Source: Cokeromyces recurvatus (lineage: Eukaryota > Mucoromycota > Mucoromycetes > Mucorales > Mucoraceae). From it: a stretch of 64,000 bases of DNA. Made by a program: the position numbers and the translations under genes. Position 1 is the first letter of the stretch, and every line of letters begins with the position of its first letter. Positions 25,059 through 35,800 of the stretch are shown piece by piece. Below the pieces are notes generated by a model. The model saw only the letters and a program-made list of their open reading frames with translations, had not been told where the DNA came from and searched no databases. The stretch is taken from assembly GCF_025118155.1 (NCBI RefSeq), contig NW_026251393.1:124001-188000 (forward strand), read 5' to 3'.

Positions 25059-25737
25059 TCTTATTTATCTGTTTTAAATGAAATAAAGAAAATAAAAATA
25101 GAAGAAAATAAAATAAAAGGATACTAATAAAATAGAGACTTTTATATATAATCGTCGTGAATTTCTTCCTCCCCCCCAAAAAAAAAAAAAAAAAAGAAAA
25201 AAAAAGTTTAATTTGCATAATATTCTAGACATTTCTGCGTTATAACATTGGATAAGATTCATTTACCGCATTAAAAAGCTTCATGGGTTTTATTTCTATT
25301 TTATGTTAATAAAAATGGACATTATTTTTACCAGAATATACTACATAATTCTAGTAAATTCATCATAAAGCAAGAAAAAAAAAAGTATTATCATTCATAG
25401 TTTCTTTTATATGTCTATTGTTCTTTTATGTAGTGTACATTAGGATAATCACTTTAATGAACGTCCAGTAGTAGTAGTTGTTGTAGTAGTAGTAGTAGTA
25501 GTTGGTGAAGAGAAAAATAAGATAGAAAAAATTATATATGTATATGCATCTATATATAAATATATAAACACATAAATAAATAAAAAAAGTCTCTTTGTTA
25601 ACGATTTCTTTATGGATAATAGTAATAGTAATAGTGACTTCAATGAAGAAAGATATTTATATGGTATTGAATATATCTAGAAAATTGAAATAATAAAGTA
25701 TGACGCCTAAATAAAACTTAACTCGTTTGTTATGTAA
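25059..25737. other. HSP70 promoter and intergenic region
   Basis: It contains an HSE-like element (see separate entry), C7/A17 runs near 25171-25196 and a GTAGTA repeat at 25470-25502. No additional gene is seen. Confidence 0.5.
25223..25235. promoter_or_regulatory. Putative heat-shock element upstream of HSP70
   Basis: TTC-TA-GAC-AT-TTC matches three alternating HSF pentamer cores (TTCnnGAAnnTTC) with one mismatch in the middle core. It is about 165 bp upstream of the HSP70 ATG. A weaker copy, TTC-TA-GTA-AA-TTC, is at 25349-25361. Function is inferred from position and pattern. Confidence 0.45.
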
Positions 25738-26365
25738 ATTGATCAAGATAATGACTCTTCTTCGTCAAAAGATTCTTTACAAAGTTGGATTACTTGGTTC
25801 TGCTCATTAGTAGGACACGAATTTTATTTAAAAGTGCCTGAAGAGTTTATAAAAGATGATTTTAATTTGACTGGACTATCGGATATAGTGCCTTATTATC
25901 GCCAAGCCTTAGAAACCATTTTAGATATGGTAGAATGGGATGAATTCTTTGAAACAGATAAGATAAAAAACGTAGGAGATCCACGTATTGTTGAACCTTA
26001 TACATTTATGCTGTATGGGTTAATTCATCAACGTTATCTTTTAACACAAGAAGGATTAGATGCAATGGTAGAAAGATATAAAAGACATGACTTTGGAACT
26101 TGTCCTCGATATTATTGTTATCAAACACCTGTTTTACCTATAGGCAGATATACAGAAGCTAATAAAGAAAGTCTATGTCTTTATTGTCCAAGATGTCTAG
26201 ACATATATAAGCCACCCAATCCTATTTATCAATGTGTAGATGGTATTATGATGATGATGATGATGTTTGTAGATATTTTATTTTATTTATTTATACTATG
26301 TAGGTGCTCATTTTGGTAATACATATTGTCATCTAATATTCCTTATTTATCCTGAATTATTATAA
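25738..26365 (+). pseudogene. Casein kinase 2 regulatory (beta) subunit-like gene, lacking ATG and C-terminal tail
   Basis: Two exons (25738-26242, 26304-26365) encode ~188 residues clearly of the CK2 beta family: SWITWFCSLVGHEFYLKVPEEFI at the N-terminus, the acidic loop, and an intact zinc ribbon CPRYYC ... LYCPRC followed by GAHFGNTYCHLIFLIYPE. CK2 beta dimers scaffold the kinase holoenzyme. Two defects are visible. The codon where Met is expected, just before DQDNDSSSSK, is ATT with an in-frame TAA directly upstream (25735-25737). The frame also stops right after YPELL, without the usual YVPR-type tail that contacts the catalytic subunit. A tiny upstream coding exon spliced at AAG 25745-25747 could rescue the start, but I did not find one. 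Gene or recent pseudogene. Confidence 0.75.
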
Positions 26366-26402
26366 TTTACACTGACATAAACAAAAAGAATATTTTCGTA
26401 GC

Positions 26403-26498
26403 AGTATTAATAGTATTAGTGGTAGTAGTGGTAGTAATAGTAATAGTAATAGTAGTAGTAGTAGTAGTAGTAGATCAGCCTAAATTATTAAATATCCT

Positions 26499-26533
<35 letters not shown>

Positions 26534-26600
26534 GTTTCTTTTTGCGTTTCTTTTTTTTATTATTATTATTAGTATTTATTTATTATTATAAATTGACAGT
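26403..26600. repeat. GTA/ATA trinucleotide repeat and T-rich tract
   Basis: TAG/TAA trinucleotides run over 26409-26474, then a T tract of about 28 nt ends near 26531. It separates the CK2 beta-like gene from the next ORF. Confidence 0.7.
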
Positions 26601-26608
26601 TTGTTTGA

Positions 26609-27217
26609 ATGAATGAAATTAAATTACCTGTACAAGAAGAGCATAATTTGTCTCCTTTTATTATCGGAACAATTATTATTTCAATTATTGCAGTGATTGG
26701 AATTGCAGGTGTCTTGATTTATTTACTTGTTCAAAGAGGAAGGAAACAACAAGAAGAAGAATTATTATCAAATAATAAGAATAATATCATTAAAAAGTTA
26801 TTATTTCCACAAACTACTCACAATCATCCAGTGACTTCATCTTTAGATAGTCCAGAAATATTTTCAACCATCTTAAAATATCCGCCCTCAGGAACCATCG
26901 TCACTGCTCCTCCTCTTTCTCTTTCTCTTCCTCCTACTTCTTCTTTATGTAAAAATAAAACTTCTTTACGTGATACAACGTTCATAGATCCTATCTCTAT
27001 TTCGATTGCCAGACAAAGTATGGAAGAAAGAATGGGTTATTATAAAAGTCCAAATAGAAAGCCTATTCCATATTATGAGCATTATCGTCATTCTGCTATT
27101 TTTAGTAGCTCTACAGTAAATAATAATAATAATAATACATTCATGCAAGAGAATGATGATGACGAGGATATAAAAGTGATGAAAAGTTGGCCTGATACAT
27201 CTTACAAAGTTTGGTGA
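26609..27217 (+). CDS. Single-pass membrane protein of unknown function, 202 aa
   Basis: This is a single-exon frame. A short N-terminus is followed by one hydrophobic segment at residues ~16-42 (FIIGTIIISIIAVIGIAGVLIYLLV), which ends in basic RGRKQQ. The rest is a cytosolic-looking tail rich in Ser, Pro and Asn, with PPLSLSLPP and an acidic DDDEDIKV near the end. No domain is recognised. With no signal peptide before the helix it is either a type III single-pass protein or the 3' part of a longer gene; an acceptor-like TTGACAG lies just upstream (26593-26599). It is convergent with the next gene, with 371 bp between stops. Confidence 0.5.
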   Translation: MNEIKLPVQEEHNLSPFIIGTIIISIIAVIGIAGVLIYLLVQRGRKQQEEELLSNNKNNIIKKLLFPQTTHNHPVTSSLDSPEIFSTILKYPPSGTIVTAPPLSLSLPPTSSLCKNKTSLRDTTFIDPISISIARQSMEERMGYYKSPNRKPIPYYEHYRHSAIFSSSTVNNNNNNTFMQENDDDEDIKVMKSWPDTSYKVW

Positions 27218-27299
27218 TAATAATGATTAAATATACCTTATATTCATTTCAGTATATATCTTGGCCCTCCTCCACCTATATTTGTACATATTTGTATTT

Positions 27300-27575
27300 A
27301 TTTACAAAAGGAGAATATATATAATCAAGCCTTTTATATAAATATGTATATAAATAAATATATATGAATATATGTATATATGTATATAGATATGAATATA
27401 TGTATATATGTATATAGATATGTATATGTGTATACATGTATATAGATATGTATATATGTATATGTGTATACGTTTAAATAAAAGGAGTTGTTGTTTTATG
27501 CACAAGTTGAAAATTATAAATACATGTATACATACATATTTATATATACTTGTATATAAATACATATAAAAGGCT
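27300..27575. repeat. ATGTATAT-type microsatellite block
   Basis: It is built of ATGTATAT/ATAGATATG units from about 27333 to 27475 and again to 27560. It lies between two convergent genes and generates spurious frames rich in Ile and Tyr on the minus strand. Confidence 0.75.
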
Positions 27576-27588
27576 TCTCTTCTCTTTT

Positions 27589-28356
27589 TCATGTTGGGTT
27601 ATCATGTTTTCTCTCTTCTAATAATCTGTCAATCATCGTATTCAAATAATAAGCATGATGATATTTACAATAACCCATAGAGACACTCCATTGCCATATT
27701 AGATATCTTCTTTTCCTTTGTTGATAATATCGATCATTCAATCTTTTCATCACTAGCTTGAAAAACTTTTTATAAATTGACTTTTTCCTTTTATTATTAG
27801 TTTGTTCTTTATGATTATCTGTTAAAGAATATAGAAAGATAGATTCCTTTTTATCTTGTAAGACTGTGGTAGATTCCTCTGATGTATAAGCATGACTACC
27901 GGAGGATAGAACAACAAGAGTCGCTGAGGAACCAAATGATTGCAAGCCATCATAATATTGTTGATAATGATGATGTCCCTGTCGATTATTGTAAATGGGT
28001 GAAAGTGTTTGAATAGAATCCATTTGTGTATAAATTTCAATAGCTTGCTTTCTCCAAAATTCTCCTACCCTTTGTCGATCTATACGTCGCTTTTTCGCTC
28101 GACGTTGACGGAAACACCAAGTACAATATTGAAATAGGAGAATGGCTGTGTAAAATAATCCCAACCCAATAGTTATCCATGGTATAATTTTTTTATAAGC
28201 GATAGATTCGCAAAATGATGACATCGTACTAGTCGTTGTATTCATAGTAACACCTTCTATACTTGAATAGCAACGAAGACAAAGTAAAAAAAAAGATAAA
28301 CAAAGGAAAAAGAAGAAGAAGAAGGGAAAAAAAAAGATAGTTATTTGCAAGTACAT
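27589..28356 (-). CDS. Membrane protein of unknown function, up to 255 aa
   Basis: Single-exon frame. The first ~30 residues are extremely hydrophobic (Phe-rich) and could be a signal peptide, but they are encoded by a GAA/AAAG-rich simple sequence. An alternative start is Met38 (28245), giving MNTTTSTMSSFCESIAYKK. A convincing membrane helix follows (IIPWITIGLGLFYTAILLFQY). It is succeeded by a strongly basic segment (RQRRAKKRRIDRQR), and the C-terminal half is again rich in Lys/Arg and Tyr (RYYQQRKRRYLIWQW). No family is recognised. Positively charged residues after the helix predict a cytosolic C-terminus. Confidence 0.45.
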   Translation of the reverse strand: MYLQITIFFFPFFFFFFLCLSFFLLCLRCYSSIEGVTMNTTTSTMSSFCESIAYKKIIPWITIGLGLFYTAILLFQYCTWCFRQRRAKKRRIDRQRVGEFWRKQAIEIYTQMDSIQTLSPIYNNRQGHHHYQQYYDGLQSFGSSATLVVLSSGSHAYTSEESTTVLQDKKESIFLYSLTDNHKEQTNNKRKKSIYKKFFKLVMKRLNDRYYQQRKRRYLIWQWSVSMGYCKYHHAYYLNTMIDRLLEERKHDNPT

Positions 28357-29737
28357 AGTTCTCCTTCCTTCGATTTTGCATAAAATTATGTTAAGATCAC
28401 ATATATATACACTATAGCATCAAATAATAGTTAGTTTTAGAATAGAATACTTGATAGACTGCATTATTCTTCTTTTTTTTTTATTTAGCTATATCATCAT
28501 CTACTCCATACACATTCTCCTTTTCCCTCCTCTCCCTACTTTTAACATCGGTAATTCAGTCGGTATCAAAGCTAATAATCCGGGATTAAAAATAATTTTT
28601 TGTATACTCATCATTTAAAAGCAACTTCAGGAGCTCTTAGGTACCATTAATATATATTTATATAGATAGATATATACATGTATAAGAGACTATATAAGCA
28701 GGAATAATTTTATATAAAAGTATAGAGTATAGTATGCATACATCATTGTCACTCATCTTTTCTATTATATACATGAATATGCAATGTAGAATGATATAGG
28801 TTATAAACAAACGATTCTACACTTTACGCACTAGTTTGATTTTATAATTTCAACTAGATGTGACTATAGAATATGTTTATATATATAACTATACAAAAAT
28901 CATAATCGTATATAAATATAGTTGATTACAAAAGGTGCTTTTTTAAGTAAAGTAAAATCAATGTTCAAGTGATATTAGCTATTTTTTTTTCTTGATCCAA
29001 AGTATATACAGCAGAAAGAGATATTAGGGTTCATCTTATTGAGAGAGACTATATCATGATTATCACAAATTCAAGGAGCTTTGAAACCTCATCCATGCAG
29101 AGTCATGCAAGGCCCTTTTTTTTTGGAGAATAAGCTTCCTAAACGTGAATCAAAATCTTATGTTAATGTTCTTCCTTAATTTGCTCGTTGATCATAATTA
29201 TTTTTTCTTTTCTTACTGTAAAAGTTTATTATCACTACTATCATAATTTGGATATTGACTCCTTTCTCTCTTTTACTACTAATCGTGCAATATTTACACA
29301 CCTTTTAACTTGTTTCTTATATTCCCTCTCCTCCTCCTCCCTTTTGTATATTAAAAACCCTAAACGTTCTGTATTTACTTTCGGTAATCATTCTCTTCAT
29401 TGAGTTAATTCCATGTAATAAATACATTTTATTATTTATTGCTTATTCAATTGACTTTTCAAACAAATAGTCTTATACTGTGTAAACTGATTTGATTGCC
29501 AAATACTACAAAAAAAAGAAAAAAAATGAAATATAAACGCCGCTCTTTTTTTTTCCTTTTTTTTTTTTTTTTAGAAGTATTTAAATGATGACGTTGACGG
29601 CAACGCGTTTGTTAAAGAAAGACGTACCTCATTTTTTTTTTTTTCCTCTTCTTCTTTTTGTTATTATTATTTCATTTTTTTTTAAAGAAAATATACACAT
29701 ATATATACATACATACATACATACATAACACAATATA
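28357..29737. other. 1.4-kb divergent intergenic region
   Basis: It lies between the membrane protein gene and proteasome alpha4. The proximal alpha4 promoter holds TGACGT (29589-29594) and ACGCGT (29603-29608) about 130-150 bp upstream of the ATG, and a CATA repeat lies next to the ATG. A 71-codon frame at 29188-29403 has no support. Nothing else is recognised. Confidence 0.45.
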
Positions 29738-30342
29738 ATGTCTGGATACGATCGTGCTTTGACAGTCTTTTCACCTGATGGTCATTTATTTCAAGTTGAA
29801 TATGCTTCCGAAGCTGTTAGAAAGGGAACTTGCGCTGTAAATAATCTTGTTCCAAAGATAATTATCGATTTTTTTTTAATCCAGTCAAAATAATGAAAAC
29901 TGAAAATAACCTTTTATATATGTAATATAAATGTTTAGGTTGGTGTTCGTGGAAAGAATGTTGTTGTTCTTGGCGTAGAAAAGAAATCAATTTTAAAATT
30001 ACAAGATGCTAGAACTGTTCGTAAGATTTGCATGCTTGATGATCACATTTGTATGGCTTTTGCAGGTAAATATATAATAATAAAAAAGAAGGGAAAGAGA
30101 GAGAGAGAGAGAGGAAGAAAGAAAGAAAGAAAGTCAAACTAGGCAACAATTATTTATAATTCGATATAATAATAGGTTTAACTGCTGATGCTCGTGTATT
30201 GATTAATAAAGCAAGAGTTGAATGTCAAAGTCATCGTTTAACTGTTGAAGATCCTGCATCAGTTGAATATATTACTCGTTACATTGCCCAAGTTCAACAA
30301 GTAAAGATTTTGTATGACTTATTATTTTATACCTTTTTTTTT

Positions 30343-30381
<39 letters not shown>

Positions 30382-30925
30382 ATATACGCAAAGTGGTGGT
30401 GTTCGTCCTTTTGGTATTTCTACATTGATTGTTGGTTTTGATAACAAGGAGCCTAAATTGTATATGACTGAACCTTCTGGTATTTATACAGCTTGGAAGG
30501 TAAAATTAGAATGTTCAATTAGAAAAAGAAAATAGGATTTATGCTTATGATTATTTATAGGCTAATGCGATCGGTAGAAGTTCCAAAACAGTTCGTGAAT
30601 TTTTGGAAAAGAATTATAATGAAGATATGGATGAAAAGAATACAATTAAATTAACTATTAAATCATTATTGGAAGTAGTCCAAACAGGTGCTAAAAACAT
30701 TGAAATTGCAGTTATGACAGCAGATAATGTGGTTAAGGTAAAATATAATCTTGAGTATTTAAAAAAGTAGGAGGGGAGGGCGAATTCTCGTAATAATTTT
30801 GTATATTTTAGCGCTTAGAACAAGAAGAAGTTGAAAGCGTTGTTGCAGAGATTGAAAAAGAAAAGGAAGAAGAAGCTGAAAAGAAAAAGAAGCCAGCTAC
30901 CACTGTAACATCTGGAGATAGTTAA
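29738..30925 (+). CDS. 20S proteasome subunit alpha4 (PSMA7/Pre6 type)
   Basis: Six exons (29738-29836, 29939-30065, 30176-30300, 30380-30499, 30561-30737, 30812-30925) give 253 aa, the family length. Alpha subunits form the outer gating rings of the 20S core. The N-terminus [26 protein letters not shown] is the alpha-ring signature. [37 protein letters not shown] and [14 protein letters not shown] point specifically to alpha4. The basic/acidic C-terminal coil ([13 protein letters not shown]) is also typical. Intron 3 contains a long T run (30341-30377). The match to animal PSMA7 is collinear throughout. Confidence 0.96.
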
Positions 30926-31008
30926 AAAGTTTATTTCTTTCATTTATTGACTCAAATAAAAAAAACAAACAAAAAAGTATGCAAATAATGTAAGAAAATG
31001 CAGTTATA

Positions 31009-32350
31009 TCATAATGTCATTTTATATTTCATTGTCATGCCATTTTGATTATCTAATGATCCAAATTGATATTCACCTTGGATTTCTTCAAGTTTAAGTA
31101 TAACAGAATAAAATGAAGCAGGCATTAAACGAACGTAATTATTAATCATTGCTGTTGGATTATTGCCATCGATGATGGTTGCGTTTTCCCATTTTATAAA
31201 TTCAACATCCATATAAGAACCCCAACCTAACAAATGCCATTGAACGACAGTTTCATTAAAGACCAAGTCCTTTGGTGAAGAAGATATCAAACCATTAATA
31301 GAAGGGAATTGATGGGCTTTATACACCTTATCTTGATCATAGTTGCTTATATCAAAATCAGGATATAATTCTGACATTGTTTGACTTAAATAAGGTGATA
31401 GATTTTCATCGGCCACTAGAGAATAATATACGTGTTACATATAAGAAAAAAAAAATAGGAGAGATGGTTATAATACCAAATAAGGCTGTAACAATATCAT
31501 TGTTAAATGGTGATAATTTTCCTTGTCTATAAACTAGAATAGCTCCATATAATCCAGCATATCTTTTTTTTTTTTAAGAATAGAACGATTAAAAAAAAAA
31601 GCATCAGGACCTTCTTTCACATTACTTACATGTCATTCTCAGTAACATGTGAATGATATCCCCAAACAAGCGAATCACCATCTTTTGGGCCAGGACCTGC
31701 TCTTGGTAAAACACTCCATGTGTAAGTGTAATTTTGATTAGGCCCAACAGAGCTTTCCTGATAAGCATCTTTAAAGACAGCTCCTTCCATTTCAAATTCA
31801 TAAAATATTCCCTAAAATATTAAACTCAATTAACATTACTTTTTTTTTGTTAATTTAAATATAAAGTTGAAAGCATTAATACATGTGGATGAATAGTAAA
31901 GTTTTTTGAAGCTCTGTTCCAAAAGAAAATTTGAATAATATCTCCTACTTCGGCTTTTAATATCGGTCCCATATTTCCTTGCCAATGAAATTTTTCTTTT
32001 TTTTTCGTAAATGTAATATCTTCATATTCATGATACAATGCTTTATAATATCTTGTTCCGATAAAATGATTTCCTTCTTTTTATTATTATTATTATTACA
32101 AGAAAATGAATAAAAAAAGAAAAAGAAAGAAAGCAAGATCATCTACACATGTATTGAATGGAATTATACCTGAAACTTTGGAATTAGTCTCGTTATAATA
32201 ATCCCAAACTTCTTCTTCAATGGTCATGTAATATCGACGCACTTTTCCTGTTGTTGTTTGTTTAAATTCATCCTGTAATATGTCAAAATAATCAGATGCT
32301 GCAACTAGACTTGCGATTGATAGGAATATAAATAATAATAGTTGTCTCAT
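31009..32350 (-). CDS. Secreted ceruloplasmin-like multicopper oxidase, half-length (349 aa)
   Basis: Five exons join in phase: 32350-32170, 32076-31883, 31811-31630, 31562-31477 and 31415-31009. A signal peptide (MRQLLLFIFLSIASLVAAS) precedes a first cupredoxin domain of the ceruloplasmin/hephaestin type: RRYYMTIEEEVWDY, GPILKAEVGDIIQIFF, IHPHG split by an intron, and LVWGYHSHV. HPHG and HSHV are the four domain-1 histidines of a trinuclear copper site. The second domain (VVQWHLLGWGSYMD) aligns with ceruloplasmin domain 2, but the T1 copper ligands are replaced. There is no C-terminal HxHxH or HCH block, and the family normally has six cupredoxin domains. Related fungal enzymes oxidise iron for uptake; whether this protein binds copper or has activity is doubtful. 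Confidence 0.8.
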
Positions 32351-32732
32351 TTTCTAAAAAAGATAATTATAAAGAATAAGGTAGACAAAAATAGCACAAC
32401 AGAATAGATTATATATAGTACAGCGGGGCTTGTTGTCATCAGAACTTTGCTATATTTATATACGAACACGCAATAAAAATAACTCTTATTTATTGAAAGA
32501 AAAGTACTAGGTAGTGGGCCCCTTCTTTCATTGGTTATAACATTCTAAATAGTAGTGTTCGCTTTAACTGTCAATTTCTCATGTAGGGTGCCTCTATGTC
32601 TATCTTTCATTTGATTATTATGATATGTATATGCATATTATTTTTTTTCTTTAAAAAATAGACTCCCAAATGAGTGCAATATCCCAAAGTCAAATGATTC
32701 AAAATCAAATAAGAAAATAATAGTAACAACAA

Positions 32733-32769
<37 letters not shown>

Positions 32770-32833
32770 CTTTTTTATATAATAAATAAATATTCTAAAA
32801 GAAAGGAGAGATAGCTATGCTTTTTTTTTTTTT
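32351..32833. other. Intergenic spacer with GTA repeat
   Basis: It is the promoter side of the oxidase-like gene. It contains a long AGT/GTA trinucleotide repeat at 32731-32769 and a T run abutting the myosin stop codon. Confidence 0.5.
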
Positions 32834-35800
32834 TTACCACTCATCATCGTCATCATCATCTTGAACTGCATGTTGTCTACGTGCACGAAGCTATAATATA
32901 AATATATAATGTATAATATATATAAAAAAAAGTGTTAATTAGAATGTATGTAATACATGGATACAAATAATAACTTTACAGCATCAGCCAAAGAAGCAGC
33001 TGCACTAGATGAGGTGCCATTATTACGAGGAGGGGCACGAGGAGCAGGTGTAGGAGCTGTTCCGGGCCTTGCAGGAACAGTAGGTTTACTTTTAGGTACT
33101 ACAGGTTTAGGTCCTGGTGTAGGAGGTGCTGCTTTCCTGGCTGCAGGCACAGGAGTTCCATTCACAGCACTTTTGTTTTGACGTGCATCCATTAACTCTT
33201 GTTTCCAGGCTGGTATACCATTTGTAGTTGTGTTTGATACACTCGTAGTAATAGCCGCACTATGTGGTACAGTAGAAGCTGATTCAGTTTTAGGTACAGC
33301 AGGAGGAGCCCTTCTTGAGGGAGGAGGAGGAGGTGGTGGTGGTAGCATAGTACGTACAGGTGGTGTATATTCCTCTAAATAATTACTAGGTACCCATCCT
33401 TCAACTTGATCCTTACGAGCCAACCACCACCCAGTTTCTTCTTTAGTAATGATTTCTAAAATATCTCCTGGTTCAATCATAATATCACCAGGCTGTTGTG
33501 AACTATAGGGATAAATGACTTTGTATTGAGGTTTGGTAGAAGCTTGTGATGGTGGAAGTGGGGGCGCGGGTGGGGGAAGGGAAGCAGAATGATTAGTAGG
33601 CATGACACGCCCACTATTTTCAAGTGTTGACTGAATATTCGCTTTTGGAGTGGGTACATTCCGTGTATTCATTTTACGAGGAGTAGATCGGGCTGTGGTA
33701 GACTTGGTAGGTCTAGCTTTAACAGCACAAGGTGGTGCAGATTCTATAATAATTTTTTTTTTAGTAAGATAGACGGACATACATACAAATATAAATGTTA
33801 CTTACGACTTCCAGGAGGAGCACCTGAACAAATTTTAACAACATGGCTTTTATAAATCCCATCCCCTTTTGCAGTTTCATCCTTAATAAACTTCATAGTC
33901 ACAGATTTACCTCCTTTCTTTTTATATTGAATTTGAGGTACAACAGAAACTTGAATACGTCCTCCTGTTTGTTGAGATATGTGGGCTAACAGTTCTGTCT
34001 TGAAGGTACATGATAAAATGACATCGCCATCAGGAAAGGAATCAACATGTAATACGACCCAGTCATCTTGGAGTGTTGAAACACTCATTCCATTAATAAT
34101 ATTAAGACTAAGAATCTTTTCATCTATCATAGATAAAGTTTTCCCATTCTTGGTTGCCATAATAATATGCAAGTTTTGATTCGTCTAAATATGTACATAT
34201 TTAAGTATTTAGAGTAGACTAATATATACACATATTATTATTATTTTCCCCTTACCAAAACAAAAGTTCTTGGACTAGGAATACTTGATCTCATAGCTCT
34301 AGGCACTAATATACTACCACGCATGCTGAAGATGACTTTTTCATTAGGTTTAAAGCTAATTGCATTTCTAATCATAGTTGATAATCCAGATCCAGATTTT
34401 ATATCCAAATAATCTCCAGTAAACCTTCTCATACTGACAAGTGAGAATCGTCTTCTCTCCTTTTGGCCACCTAAAATTTGATGTCCATATTCACGCATTT
34501 GAAGATAACCAATATTGTATTTGTTTTGTCTCCAAAATCGTTGGATCTTTTTTGCACATTCTATCTTATAGCGTACATAAGCACGCCAAGCACGCTGAAT
34601 ACGAGTTGCCATATTGTGCCAATACTTATCACGAAGACTTTCTAGTGCAAAAATCTGCACAATTCATCCATCATACATATATATTATTACCTATACTAAT
34701 ATAACAATCATAATAATAATAATAATAAACTTACGGTTTCAGGATGTCGAATAAATACTTTAGTTGTGCCCATCTGCCATTCATCAGTAGGAATATTATT
34801 ATATTTTAGTATTTCCAAGGCCCCACTCCTTGCATCTTTATTCCAGATATATTCACCAGCATAACCCGTAGTTGGACACAATAGATAAAATCTTTCAACA
34901 AATTTATCAAAAGTCTAATTTTATAAATAGTGTTAATAATAATCATATACCTTACACTTTATATAAATAGTTACTTACTGTTCTGTATGCAAAGCCAGCT
35001 CGACGAACACGTATATTCTCACATAGACCAAGGTATTGAATTTGATGTAAGACGCGCTTCTCATCGTATTCTGTTGCACTTCTATTATCATTAGATTTGA
35101 TAGTTCGAATATAACTAGGATGGCATTGCATTAATTTGGTGACTAAAGTATTACAAGATGCCTTGATCTTATCACCTGCAGTAGGAGGTCTCTTTTTAGA
35201 ATTAGGATCCATTCTTTCAGGGAAGAGAGTATTGGAGATAAATGAATTGGTTGAGCTTGTTGCCAAATTCAATAAATCCTTCAATAAAGAGTCTTTGTTT
35301 TTGTCGGTCATACCTTCTACATTATAAAGTACATCACCTGCATAATGTCGAATTAAAAATTTGGATCCTCTAGATTCAAAATGAGGATTGGAAGATAAGA
35401 AGCCAAGACGTTGAACAAATGAGTTATCCGCAGCACTTGAATCAGCATGAGCAGTAGCACAGGCATCATTAAGAGCAGCAAAGATACCGGGTGGACGTTT
35501 CTCTTCGATTAAATCACAAACCACTTTATTGTTAAAAAACTTGATGGGAGTCCATTGGATTTGTTCACGTACGTATTCCTCTTGTTCTGCCTTTAAAGTT
35601 AATTCAATAAAGATTTGTTGAAGTTTTTCATTTACGTAATTGATACACATTTGCTCAAAACTATTTTCTTCAAAGATCTCAAAACCATAAATATCAAGAA
35701 CACCCATAGTATATTGATGAGAACTACGTGACTGAAGCGATATATTGACACGCATGACAATCCATTCAAAGAGTCTTTCATATAATGACTTTGCAAGAGC

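Noticed and set aside
26419..26616. 65-codon frame on the plus strand rich in Val
   Set aside because: It is the GTA repeat and T tract translated; no start context or conservation.
27302..27592. 96-codon frame on the minus strand rich in Tyr, Ile and His
   Set aside because: Product of the ATGTATAT microsatellite.
29188..29403. 71-codon plus-strand frame
   Set aside because: No recognisable motif and typical chance composition for AT-rich DNA.
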